Positions 27,309-35,273 of a DNA stretch of 64,000 nt are shown here, piece by piece (within the stretch, counting starts at the first letter, position 1; each line of letters begins with the position of its first letter). The translations under genes were made by a program, and so were the position numbers. The DNA comes from Pseudomonas caricapapayae (GTDB lineage: Bacteria > Pseudomonadota > Gammaproteobacteria > Pseudomonadales > Pseudomonadaceae): the NCBI RefSeq assembly GCF_001400735.1, contig NZ_LJPW01000125.1, positions 40,296 to 104,295 on the forward strand, read 5' to 3'. The notes beneath the pieces were generated by a model. It worked only from the letters and a program-made list of their open reading frames with translations, ran no database searches and was not told the DNA's origin.

Positions 27309-28727
27309 TCAACGGTGTGCGATCTGCTCCAGCGCCAGGTTACGCGTGCGCGGTCCGAACCGGCCAATGGTGACGATCACAATCAACATGCTGCCAACGA
27401 TGAACGCCAGCACGCCCGGCGTGCCGAAGTGATCGAGAAAAATCCCGATCAGCAGGCTGCTGAACACCGTTGAAAGGCGGCTGAATGAGTAACAGAAGCC
27501 TACGGCGCGAGCGCGGATATTGGTTGGGAACAACTCGCCCTGATAGGAGTGGTAACTGAAGCTAAGCCACGCATTGCAGAATGTGATCATGATGCCGCAG
27601 AAAATCAGGCCTGCTGCGCTGGTCTGGAAGGCAAACAGACTGCCAAAGATCATCGCGCCCAACGCCGAGCCGACGATTTGCCATTTGTTCTCGAACCGGT
27701 TGGCAAACTTCACGAATAACAATGGGCCGAGCGGGTACGCCAGTGTGATTACAAACGCGTAGCCCAGGCTGTGCGTGACGCTCAGGCCCTGGCCGGAGAG
27801 CAGGGCGGGCAGCCAGTTGCCGAAGCCGAAAAAGCCAATCGCCTGAAAGACGTGAAATAAGATCAGCATCAATGCACGGCGGCGATAAGGTGGTTGCCAC
27901 ATATCGGCAAAGCGGCCGATGCCCGACAGTGCAACCTTCTCCGGCTCAGGTTCATCCAGCGGCTTGCCCTGGTCTTTGATACAGCGTGCTTCAATTCCGT
28001 CCATGATGTGTTCGGCTTCGTCGAAGCGGCCCTGCTGTGCCAGCCAGCGCGGTGATTCCGGCAACGCGGAACGCAGCCACCAGACAAACAGCGCAAACAC
28101 GGCGCTGCCGATCACCACCCAGCGCCAGCCGGAAAAACCGAAGGGAGCCTGTGGCACCAGCCACCACGACATCAGCGCTACGCTGGGGACTGATAGAAAC
28201 TGGATGAAAAAAGCAAAGGCAAATGCCGAACTGCGTATGCGTTTGGGCACCAGCTCCGACAGGTAGGTGTCGATGGTGACCAGCTCGACGCCCAGGCCGA
28301 TACCTACCACAAAGCGCATGCCTATGACGCCGAGAGCAGAGCTCTGCAAGCCCATGATTACTGTGGCAACGGTGTACCAGATCAGGGCGAAGGTAAAGAT
28401 TGCGCGGCGACCGTAGCGATCAGCAATCGGACTGATCAGGCTGGCACCGAAAAACAGGCCGAGAAAGGTTGCCGAGGCGAAAGCCGCCTGATCGGAAAAG
28501 CCGAACAGACCCTGACTGCCGGTGGCAAAGATTCCGTCGCGGATCAGGCCGGGGCTGATGTAAGCCGTCTGGAACAGGTCGTAAAGCTCGAAAAAACCGG
28601 CGATGGACAGCAGGGCGACCAGTTTCCAGATAGTGGCAACCGCAGGTAGTCGATCAATACGCGCCGAAATATACGCTGCCCGCAGCTGATGGGACGCGGG
28701 TGCTCCTGACTGAGGTGATGAGTTCAT
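27309..28727 (-). CDS. MFS transporter, sugar-porter-like
   Basis: 472 residues, about twelve membrane helices. Major facilitator marks are present: DRYGRRAIF between helices 2 and 3, GIGLGVELVTIDTYLSELVP, PESPRWLAQQGR before the central loop, and SYHSYQGELFPTNIRARAVG in the second half. This is the pattern of proton-coupled sugar or metabolite uptake carriers of the inner membrane. It is divergent from mntH across 304 bp with a 13-bp palindrome near its own start. Substrate unknown. Confidence 0.88.
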   Translation of the reverse strand: MNSSPQSGAPASHQLRAAYISARIDRLPAVATIWKLVALLSIAGFFELYDLFQTAYISPGLIRDGIFATGSQGLFGFSDQAAFASATFLGLFFGASLISPIADRYGRRAIFTFALIWYTVATVIMGLQSSALGVIGMRFVVGIGLGVELVTIDTYLSELVPKRIRSSAFAFAFFIQFLSVPSVALMSWWLVPQAPFGFSGWRWVVIGSAVFALFVWWLRSALPESPRWLAQQGRFDEAEHIMDGIEARCIKDQGKPLDEPEPEKVALSGIGRFADMWQPPYRRRALMLILFHVFQAIGFFGFGNWLPALLSGQGLSVTHSLGYAFVITLAYPLGPLLFVKFANRFENKWQIVGSALGAMIFGSLFAFQTSAAGLIFCGIMITFCNAWLSFSYHSYQGELFPTNIRARAVGFCYSFSRLSTVFSSLLIGIFLDHFGTPGVLAFIVGSMLIVIVTIGRFGPRTRNLALEQIAHR

Positions 28728-29031
28728 CGATGGCCATCCTGAGTTCTTGTAAGCCTTGAATGGTACTCTTTACAATTTGTAATCATTGGCCTTTTAATGC
28801 AGAAAATTCTATTTAAAAGATGAATAATTGTTTAGCTGGAAGGGTTTTTGAGGGTTTATCCCGTGTGGCTATGCCTTTACGCCATTTATATGGTCAGTGA
28901 CCTACAAAGCAGCGTGAGCTGCGAGTGGTTGCACGTGTGCGAAACAGGGAGCACGAACCCAGCAAGGATGTATCAACATGTGTCGCAAAACCTTAGGATG
29001 ACGGTCTTCGTCTTCTGCATGCCGGTTTCCC
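28728..29031. other. 304-bp intergenic region upstream of mntH and the MFS gene
   Basis: The half nearest the MFS gene (28740-28850) is AT-rich and holds the palindrome at 28770-28782. The rest carries no convincing gene. A seven-codon frame with AAGGA before it (ATG 28979 to TGA 29002) could be a leader peptide, but nothing else supports it. I looked for a yybP-ykoY manganese riboswitch and did not find its conserved bases. Confidence 0.45.
28770..28782. promoter_or_regulatory. 13-bp palindrome TTACAA-T-TTGTAA
   Basis: A perfect 6-bp inverted repeat with one central base lies 43 bp upstream of the MFS transporter start on the minus strand. Position and symmetry suggest an operator for that transporter. 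The regulator is unknown. Confidence 0.4.
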
Positions 29032-30351
29032 GTGACGTACAAACTGCCCACCACTGCAACAGCTCCTTTCTGCCCCTCGGCGACTAACGACAGTGTGACC
29101 ATTCCGCCGAATGCGTCCTTGCTACGCAAGATGATGCTGTTCGTGGGGCCTGGCCTGCTGGTTTCCATTGGCTACATGGACCCTGGCAACTGGGCGACGG
29201 CTATTGAGGCCGGGTCGCGTTTCGGCTACTCACTGTTGTTTGTGGTGGTGTTGGCCAGCCTGTCGGGAATGGTCTTGCAAAACCTCTGCTCACGTCTGGG
29301 CATTGCCACCGGACGCGATCTGGCACAGTTGTCTGCCGCCCGCTACAGCCGTAACGTTGCCAAAGGTCAGTGGCTGCTTGCAGAGCTGTCGATCATTGCC
29401 ACCGATCTGGCAGAGGTGCTGGGGGCAGCATTGGCGTTTCATCTTCTGCTGGGGGTTTCCATCACCACCGGTGTGGCACTGACGGCCTTCGATACCTTGA
29501 TCGTGCTGGCCTTGCAGGGTGCCAATTTTCGGCGCCTGGAAGCTATCGTGCTGGGCTTGATAGCAACCATTGCCAGCTGTTTCGCCGTCGAGTTGTTTCT
29601 GATTAAGCCATTCTGGCCGGATGTCGTCGCGGGGCTGCAACCGAGTTGGGATGTGCTGAGCAGCCAGGAGCCGTTGTACATTGCCATCGGTATTCTGGGT
29701 GCCACCGTCATGCCGCATAACCTCTATCTGCATTCGTCGGTGGTGCAGACCCGAGTCAATGGTTCGGACCAGGCCAGCAAAGCCAGCGCCATTCGCTACG
29801 CACGACTGGACACCATCGGTTCGCTGAGCCTTGCGCTGCTGATCAATGCAGCGATTCTGATCCTTGCCGCTGCCGCGTTTCACAAGACCGGGCATACCGA
29901 AGTGGTCGAGATTCAGGACGCCTATCACCTGCTCGATCCGCTGGTGGGCGGTGCCATTGCCAGCGTACTGTTCGGCATCGCCTTGCTGGCGGCGGGGCAG
30001 AGCTCGACATTTACCGGGACCATCGCCGGGCAGGTGGTGCTCGAAGGTTTCCTCCAGGCAAAAATTCCCTGCTGGCAACGACGCCTGATCACCCGGGTGC
30101 TGGCCCTGATTCCGGCGCTGATCGGTGTGGTCTGGCTGGGCGACAGTTCGGTGGGCAAGATGCTGGTGCTCAGCCAGGTCGTATTGAGCCTGCAATTGCC
30201 TTTTGCGCTCTGGCCGCTGATTCGCTTCACCAGTGATCCGCAATTGATGGGGCCGTTCGTCAACAGCCGGTTGGTCCAGACTGCCGCCTGGGCACTGTTC
30301 GGTTTGATCTCGGCGGCCAATCTGACGCTGCTGTGGTTCTGGGTCAGCTGA
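29032..30351 (+). CDS. mntH: Nramp-family Mn(II)/Fe(II) transporter
   Basis: 439 residues from the GTG at 29032; no strong ribosome-binding site is visible and a second GTG at 29095 is possible, leaving the start uncertain. Eleven membrane helices are expected. The metal-binding motifs of Nramp are present: YMDPGNWATAIEAGSRFG in helix 1 and ATVMPHNLYLHSSVVQTR in helix 6, with the transport Met in the second. It imports Mn(II) or Fe(II) with protons at the inner membrane. The typical position WATDIEAG reads WATAIEAG here, a small deviation whose effect is unknown. An MFS gene follows after 61 bases. Confidence 0.93.
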   Translation: MTYKLPTTATAPFCPSATNDSVTIPPNASLLRKMMLFVGPGLLVSIGYMDPGNWATAIEAGSRFGYSLLFVVVLASLSGMVLQNLCSRLGIATGRDLAQLSAARYSRNVAKGQWLLAELSIIATDLAEVLGAALAFHLLLGVSITTGVALTAFDTLIVLALQGANFRRLEAIVLGLIATIASCFAVELFLIKPFWPDVVAGLQPSWDVLSSQEPLYIAIGILGATVMPHNLYLHSSVVQTRVNGSDQASKASAIRYARLDTIGSLSLALLINAAILILAAAAFHKTGHTEVVEIQDAYHLLDPLVGGAIASVLFGIALLAAGQSSTFTGTIAGQVVLEGFLQAKIPCWQRRLITRVLALIPALIGVVWLGDSSVGKMLVLSQVVLSLQLPFALWPLIRFTSDPQLMGPFVNSRLVQTAAWALFGLISAANLTLLWFWVS

Positions 30352-30412
30352 ACTTGGTCGTCGGAAGCGACTCTCAACCCTGACACCAACGTCAGCTGTC
30401 AGGTAGCCGGTC

Positions 30413-31864
30413 ATGAGCACAACGAGTGAAAAGGGCGCAGTGTTCGAGACCGACTTGCCGGCACGTCTGGACCGCCTGCCCTGGGGACGGTTCCATACCC
30501 TGCTGGTGGTAGCGCTGGGTGTCACCTGGCTGCTTGACGGCCTGGAAGTGACCCTTGCAGGCTCGGTGGCGGGCGCTTTGAAAGCCAGCCCGGCGCTCAA
30601 CCTGACCAACAGCGACATTGGCCTGGCAGGTGCTGCGTATATCGCCGGGGCCGTGCTGGGCGCGTTGTTGTTTGGCTGGCTGGCAGACCGCCTCGGACGC
30701 CGCAAGCTGTTCTTCATCACCTTGCTGCTTTACGTCGGGGCGACCGCCGCGACCGCGTTTTCATTCAGTGTCTGGAGCTTCATGCTGTTCCGCTTTCTGA
30801 CCGGTATGGGCATCGGAGGCGAGTACACGGCAATCAATTCGACCATTCAGGAGTTCACCCCGGCCCGTTACCGCGGCTGGGTGGATCTGACTATCAACGG
30901 CACGTTCTGGCTGGGCGCTGCTCTCGGCGCGATTGGCTCGATTGTATTGCTCGACCCGCAATGGGTCGGCGCCGAGCTGGGTTGGCGGCTGTGTTTCGGA
31001 ATCGGCGCGGTACTGGGCCTGCTGGTGCTCTTGATGCGCCTGTGGCTACCGGAAAGCCCGCGTTGGTTGCTGATCCACGGCCAGGCCGCGCAAGCCACGA
31101 AGATCGTCGAGCAGATAGAGGCGGATTTTCGCCGCCAAGGCCATGTATTGCGTCCAGTAGAGGGCAAACCGTTACGCCTGCATGTGCGCGACCATACGCC
31201 GTTGGGTGAGGTTGCCAGAACGTTGCTGGTGACGTTTCGCCAGCGTTCGCTGGTAGGCCTCACACTGTTGACGGCGCAGGCGTTTTTCTACAATGCGATC
31301 TTTTTTACCTACGCGCTGGTACTGACCGATTTCTACGGCGTGCCAGCCGAGCGCGTTGGCTGGTATGTGTTGCCATTGGCGCTGGGCAACTTCTGCGGTC
31401 CATTGCTGCTGGGAAGGCTGTTCGACGTGATCGGGCGGCGGGTGATGATCAGCACGACCTATGGCGTGTCTGGCGTGCTGTTGGCGATCAGTGGTTATCT
31501 GTTCCAGCAAGGTTTGCTGGACGTGACGCAGCAAGCCATTGCCTGGATGGTGATTTTCTTCTTTGCTTCGGCAGCGGCCAGCTCGGCCTACCTGACTGTG
31601 GCCGAAACCTTTCCGCTGGAAATCCGCGCGTTGGCGATTGCGGTGTTCTACGCCTTCGGCACAGGACTGGGCGGAATGATCGGTCCGACTCTGTTCGGTG
31701 AACTGATCGAAACGGGTGAACGCAGCAATGTGCTGATCGGCTATCTGATCGGGGCGGGCTTGATGTTGCTGGCGGCGTTGGTGCAGTCGATATGGGGTGC
31801 GGCTGCCGAGCGCAAATCTCTGGAAGAGGTAGCCAGGCCGTTGTCGCACGCCGGGGACAACTAG
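30413..31864 (+). CDS. MFS transporter
   Basis: 483 residues, twelve membrane helices with the family marks DRLGRRKLFFITLLL, GIGGEYTAINSTIQEFTPARYRG (written here only to position 160 region) and PESPRWLLIHGQ before the central loop, and AETFPLEIRALAIAVFYA in the second half. It belongs to the metabolite:proton symporter group (sugar or organic acid porters). It lies 61 bases after mntH on the same strand and could be co-transcribed. Substrate unknown. Confidence 0.88.
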   Translation: MSTTSEKGAVFETDLPARLDRLPWGRFHTLLVVALGVTWLLDGLEVTLAGSVAGALKASPALNLTNSDIGLAGAAYIAGAVLGALLFGWLADRLGRRKLFFITLLLYVGATAATAFSFSVWSFMLFRFLTGMGIGGEYTAINSTIQEFTPARYRGWVDLTINGTFWLGAALGAIGSIVLLDPQWVGAELGWRLCFGIGAVLGLLVLLMRLWLPESPRWLLIHGQAAQATKIVEQIEADFRRQGHVLRPVEGKPLRLHVRDHTPLGEVARTLLVTFRQRSLVGLTLLTAQAFFYNAIFFTYALVLTDFYGVPAERVGWYVLPLALGNFCGPLLLGRLFDVIGRRVMISTTYGVSGVLLAISGYLFQQGLLDVTQQAIAWMVIFFFASAAASSAYLTVAETFPLEIRALAIAVFYAFGTGLGGMIGPTLFGELIETGERSNVLIGYLIGAGLMLLAALVQSIWGAAAERKSLEEVARPLSHAGDN

Positions 31865-31868
31865 AAGG

Positions 31869-32069
31869 TCAGTTACCGAACACGCCGCGAAGGCCGTCTA
31901 CCGATGCACGCAAACCGATGATCCGCTCGCTGACTTCTTGCGCTTCGTGCGGGCGAGAGGTGCGTTCAAGGTACAGGAGGTGCCCGGCCATGTTGGCCGA
32001 GACACGCTCAAGGTCGTCGGCGGTGCGCCTGACGTAGGCCTGGATGTCTTTCAACTGTTCGACTTGCAC
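31869..32069 (-). CDS. Small helical protein of unknown function
   Basis: 66 residues with a GTG start at 32069 supported by AGGGGAG six bases upstream. The sequence is amphipathic helix throughout (QAYVRRTADDLERVSANMAG, EAQEVSERIIGLRASVDGL), with no signal. I do not recognise the family. Convergent with the MFS gene, five bases between stops. Confidence 0.6.
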   Translation of the reverse strand: MQVEQLKDIQAYVRRTADDLERVSANMAGHLLYLERTSRPHEAQEVSERIIGLRASVDGLRGVFGN

Positions 32070-32223
32070 GGATGGCTCCCCTTATAGGTCGCATCCGAGC
32101 GCACTAAATGAATGGGTGGCTATCATGAGTCCACCCAATCGAGTTATCGGCGGCTAGATTAGCTTTCTTTAATGCCGCAGGTAAATAAAGACGCCGATAA
32201 AGTTTTGCGCTGTGTCGACCCGC

Positions 32224-32427
32224 CTAATCGTCCTCCTGCTCATCATGTTCCGAGTAAGAATCCAGTAACTCGGCCAACGCCAGCGTGCGGTCGAGTCCGC
32301 TGCGGCTGGACATGATTTCGGCCACGGCCTGTGTGGCGGCAACTCTGGCAGCTTCGCGCTCGGCATCGGTGTTATTGGGCGTGGCGGCCTGCGCAGCCTC
32401 AATAATCGATTGCTCAAAGGTATTCAT
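32224..32427 (-). CDS. Small acidic protein of unknown function
   Basis: 67 residues from ATG 32427, Ala-rich helix with an acidic tail (SEHDEQEDD). No signal or membrane segment. An overlapping frame in the same direction (32169-32417) is open but basic and low in plausibility. I do not recognise the family; upstream ribosome-binding site is weak. Confidence 0.5.
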   Translation of the reverse strand: MNTFEQSIIEAAQAATPNNTDAEREAARVAATQAVAEIMSSRSGLDRTLALAELLDSYSEHDEQEDD

Positions 32428-32490
32428 GATGCTCGCTCGTAAGGTTCAAGTGCCTGTGATACCGAGAATGACGGACTGTTTCAAGGCCGA

Positions 32491-32979
32491 TCAATCACCT
32501 TCGTAGGGAAATTCTTCCAGCGTCTGCATCAACGCGACGCCCTGTGGTCCCTGAAGGTTGTCCAGCACCCAGCAGCCATTGGCGTTTTTGGCCAGCAGCA
32601 GGCGAGTGGTCTGGCTGGTGACCGGCTGCTGAGGGGCATCCTTGTAACCCAGGTTGTAGGTCATCTCGACGACAGCCTGTTTATCGGAGTTGGACACCAG
32701 CTTCCAGTCGATGGGCTTCTGCACGTCACCGTCCTGCGCATCGGTCCACGGGTTGGCACTGACTGCGCACTGATCGCCGTTCTGGCACGCCCAGTCCTTC
32801 TTGAGCAAGCTCAACAGGGGTTTGGACAGATAGTCAGCGCCACCTTTGCCGTTCAGGTAGAAATCCTGGTGCTTGTCATAAATCCAGCGCGCGGTATCCG
32901 TCGGGTTCGCAGCAGGGCAGGCCGCGTGGGCAGTTGATGAAAGCAGGCAGGCAAAGGCAATGGCGAGGGTTCTGGACAT
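32491..32979 (-). CDS. Secreted DUF3828-like protein
   Basis: 162 residues with a signal peptide ending at SSTAHAA. The mature chain has WIYDKHQDFYLNGKGGADYL, paired cysteines, PWTDAQDG, and a C-terminal GCWVLDNLQGPQG. This resembles small periplasmic DUF3828-type proteins that follow a YNF2-like fold. Function unknown. It is the first of several small minus-strand genes (31.9-33 kb) with separate promoters. Confidence 0.7.
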   Translation of the reverse strand: MSRTLAIAFACLLSSTAHAACPAANPTDTARWIYDKHQDFYLNGKGGADYLSKPLLSLLKKDWACQNGDQCAVSANPWTDAQDGDVQKPIDWKLVSNSDKQAVVEMTYNLGYKDAPQQPVTSQTTRLLLAKNANGCWVLDNLQGPQGVALMQTLEEFPYEGD

Positions 32980-33323
32980 GGAGCGGACTCACAGAGAGGG
33001 TGGCAGTGATGATTACATGCAGATGACAATGCATTTGTAAGCCAAGCGGACAAAAAAGCAATGGTTTTGGTCATGTACAGCATAGGGCGCTCCGGCAAAA
33101 GCCGATTGCGGGTAATTCATTTCGCACACTGTAGGCCGCCGTTACTCCCTTGATCCGGGCATTAGCGCGTATTAAAGAAGGGTTTCATGAGGCTGCTCAT
33201 ATTGATGAAGGCGTTTGGACAGAGGGTATATATCGAATCAGAGTCTGTGCTGGCATGCTCGCCTTCAAGCCTGCGTCACTTGAGCTTGCTCGCGCAGGGC
33301 GCGAGCAACAAGGAGGGTAGCGC
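32980..33323. other. 344-bp gene-free region with a GC-rich hairpin
   Basis: The region upstream of the secreted protein gene contains no coding frame I trust. At 33286-33308 lies a perfect stem TTGCTCGCGC/GCGCGAGCAA with a three-base loop, 16 bases after the stop of the RcnB-like gene on the minus strand. It probably ends that transcript, although no T-run follows. Confidence 0.5.
33286..33308 (-). terminator. Strong hairpin downstream of the RcnB-like gene
   Basis: Ten base pairs with a 3-nt loop (AGG). No U-run follows on the minus strand, so it may be a Rho-linked end or mRNA-protecting hairpin rather than a classic terminator. Confidence 0.45.
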
Positions 33324-33632
33324 TTACTTCTTGACCGGCACGATATCCATGATGTTGCCGTTGACTTTCTGGAATCGCACGTATTTATCGTTGATTTTTA
33401 CCCATTCGCTTTCCTTGGCAGGCGCTTCCAGGCCTTTGCTCTTCCAGTCCTTCACTTCCAGATCGCTGCGGCGATATTTTTCCGGCACGCGGGAGCCCAA
33501 TTCCAGTTCATGGACGTTGTCCTTCGATTCGGTGACTTTCGGGTCCGCCGTCTCTGCGGCGTGAGCGGGCAGAGTGACGGCGGAAAAACAGCCAAGCAAG
33601 GTCATGCAGGCGATCAACGATTTGCGATTCAT
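33324..33632 (-). CDS. RcnB-family periplasmic protein
   Basis: 102 residues from ATG 33632, preceded by GGGAG. A signal peptide ends at LPAHAAE. The C-terminal half matches the RcnB domain (YRRSDLEVKDWKSKGLEAP, then VRFQKVNGNIMDIVP). E. coli RcnB keeps periplasmic Ni/Co within range; many Pseudomonas homologues have no tested role. It stands alone, so metal homeostasis is a family inference. Confidence 0.8.
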   Translation of the reverse strand: MNRKSLIACMTLLGCFSAVTLPAHAAETADPKVTESKDNVHELELGSRVPEKYRRSDLEVKDWKSKGLEAPAKESEWVKINDKYVRFQKVNGNIMDIVPVKK

Positions 33633-33706
33633 GTGAAGACTCCCGGTCTTTGGTATCAGGCGATGGCTTAATGCCTCGTAATAAATGGGACCTTCATGGC
33701 TGCAAA

Positions 33707-34588
33707 TCATTCGATCGGGTTTGCCGTTTTCAGCCTTATCAGTGCCTCGGCAATGGTTGCAGAGAGCGGGGTAGTCGGGCGGCCGATCAGCTCGCTCAAC
33801 TGGCGACTGTCATCGAACAACGCACCCTTGGCTGCGGCTGCATCGGAATCTGCCAGCAACTGCGCAACAAAATCAGGCAGACCCGCCTCGATCAGTGCGG
33901 CTTCGAACTCGGCTTGCGGGAGGTTGACGTAAGACAGCGCCTTGCCGCTCTGTGTCGTTAACAGCGCCGCGAATTCCGCCAGAGTGTAAGGCTCGTCGCC
34001 AGCCAGTTCGTACACCTTGCCGGCCTGTTCCTGTTCAGAGGTCAGCAGGACCGCGGCCGCTTCTGCGTAGTCCAGACGCGAAGCAGAACTGATATGGCCC
34101 TGATCTGCACTGCCCATCACTGCGCCATGTGCCAGTGCACCCGGAATGCCTGCCGTGTAGTTTTCGGTGTACCAGCCATTGCGCAGCAAGGCGAACGGCA
34201 CGCCACTGGCGCGCAGGTAATCTTCGGTTTCACGGTGCTCTTTGGCGAGGCCCAATACTGAAGTATCGGCATGCAGAACGCTGGTATAGGCCAGCAATTT
34301 GACCCCGGCGCGCTTCGCCGCATCAATCACGGCCTGGTGTTGTGGCAAACGCTGGCCTATTTCGCTGGAAGAAATCAGCAGCACTTTGTCGGCTCCGGCA
34401 AACGCGCTGTCCAGCGTCGAGGGCTGTGAATAGTCGGCCTGACGAACCTGAATGCCCCGCGCCGACAGATCGGCGGCCTTTTCCGGACTGCGCACAGCTG
34501 CAACGATCTGCGCAGCGGGTACGCGGCGGAGCAGCTGTTCGATAACGATACGGCCAAGCTGGCCGGTGGCACCGGTGACAACGATCAT
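33707..34588 (-). CDS. qorB: NAD(P)H:quinone oxidoreductase, QorB-like
   Basis: 293 residues from ATG 34588, preceded by AAGGAA. It has an atypical short-chain dehydrogenase fold with the nucleotide motif VTGATGQLG at the very start, then LLISSSEIGQRLPQH, LLAYTSVLHADTS, and LLRNGWYTENY. This matches YtfG/QorB, which reduces quinones with NADPH. It is divergent from an HxlR-type regulator gene with an 88-bp region in between that carries a 9-bp inverted repeat. In relatives the regulator (QorR/YtfH) represses both genes and responds to quinones or oxidants. Confidence 0.88.
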   Translation of the reverse strand: MIVVTGATGQLGRIVIEQLLRRVPAAQIVAAVRSPEKAADLSARGIQVRQADYSQPSTLDSAFAGADKVLLISSSEIGQRLPQHQAVIDAAKRAGVKLLAYTSVLHADTSVLGLAKEHRETEDYLRASGVPFALLRNGWYTENYTAGIPGALAHGAVMGSADQGHISSASRLDYAEAAAVLLTSEQEQAGKVYELAGDEPYTLAEFAALLTTQSGKALSYVNLPQAEFEAALIEAGLPDFVAQLLADSDAAAAKGALFDDSRQLSELIGRPTTPLSATIAEALIRLKTANPIE

Positions 34589-34639
34589 GGAAAGATTCCT
34601 TGAATCAGATTGAAATGAAGCGCCAGCATAGTCATGATG

Positions 34640-34672
34640 CTTACCTTTCGTAAGTACGTACAAAAAGGTAAG
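34640..34672. promoter_or_regulatory. Operator candidate in the qorB-hxlR intergenic region
   Basis: CTTACCTTT and AAAGGTAAG form a perfect 9-bp inverted repeat with a 15-base spacer. The right arm ends only four bases before the regulator ATG, and the left arm is about 50 bp from qorB, well placed for repression of both. Binding by the neighbouring HxlR protein is inference. Confidence 0.55.
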
Positions 34673-34676
34673 TGTC

Positions 34677-35135
34677 ATGAATGAATTTGCCGCCTCATCC
34701 GGCGTTTTGCAGCCAGACCTTTCACAGCAAAGCGCTGAAACCGCCGAATCAATGCTGGCGTTTGTTCGTCAGGGGCGGGTACTGGCCGCAGACTGTCCTT
34801 CGCGGGTTGTGCTCAACCATGTCTGCAGCCGATGGGGCGTGCTGGTACTGGTCGTACTGCGCAGTGGCATGCATCGCTTCAGCGAGATACGGCGCAAGAT
34901 TGGCGGCGTGAGTGAGAAAATGCTCGCGCAAACCCTCCAGCATCTGGAACATGATGGTTTCGTCAGCCGCAAGTCGCTCCCGGTGGTTCCGCCACATGTT
35001 CAATACCGGTTGACCCCGATGGGCGAGGAAGTCGCCTTGCAGGTCGAGACGCTCGCCACCTGGATCGAGACCAATCTGCCCAGCATCATGCAGGCCCGAG
35101 AAGCATCGAATGCAGCGCAGAACACGCCTGAATGA
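34677..35135 (+). CDS. HxlR-family transcriptional regulator (QorR/YtfH-like)
   Basis: 152 residues. The winged helix-turn-helix of HxlR proteins is seen in SRWGVLVLVVLRSGMHRFSE, IGGVSEKMLAQTLQHLEHDG and YRLTPMGEEV. A Cys (ADCPSRVVLNHVCSRWG) sits just before the DNA-binding helix, as in redox-sensing YodB and QorR. Divergent from qorB. Regulates quinone reductase, probably by thiol modification. Confidence 0.88.
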   Translation: MNEFAASSGVLQPDLSQQSAETAESMLAFVRQGRVLAADCPSRVVLNHVCSRWGVLVLVVLRSGMHRFSEIRRKIGGVSEKMLAQTLQHLEHDGFVSRKSLPVVPPHVQYRLTPMGEEVALQVETLATWIETNLPSIMQAREASNAAQNTPE

Positions 35136-35273
35136 GTCTTTTCTGACAGATTTTTCATCCTGCGATAGTCCGCTCAATCGCCTGCAATCAGCCGCTTCTT
35201 GGTATGGTGCGCGCCGAAATCTTTGTTTACACGTTCAGTTGCGCTGTGTGCCCTTCACCGAGAAGCTGTAGAA

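Noticed and set aside
28848..29031. yybP-ykoY manganese riboswitch upstream of mntH
   Set aside because: The conserved loop bases and stem arrangement are not there.
29290..30720. 476-codon open frame on the minus strand
   Set aside because: Antisense to mntH and the following MFS gene; product is low-complexity Gln/Arg-rich without a family.
32169..32417. 82-codon minus-strand frame overlapping the small acidic protein gene
   Set aside because: Basic, Pro/Arg-rich product without features; the acidic frame at 32224-32427 is more plausible.
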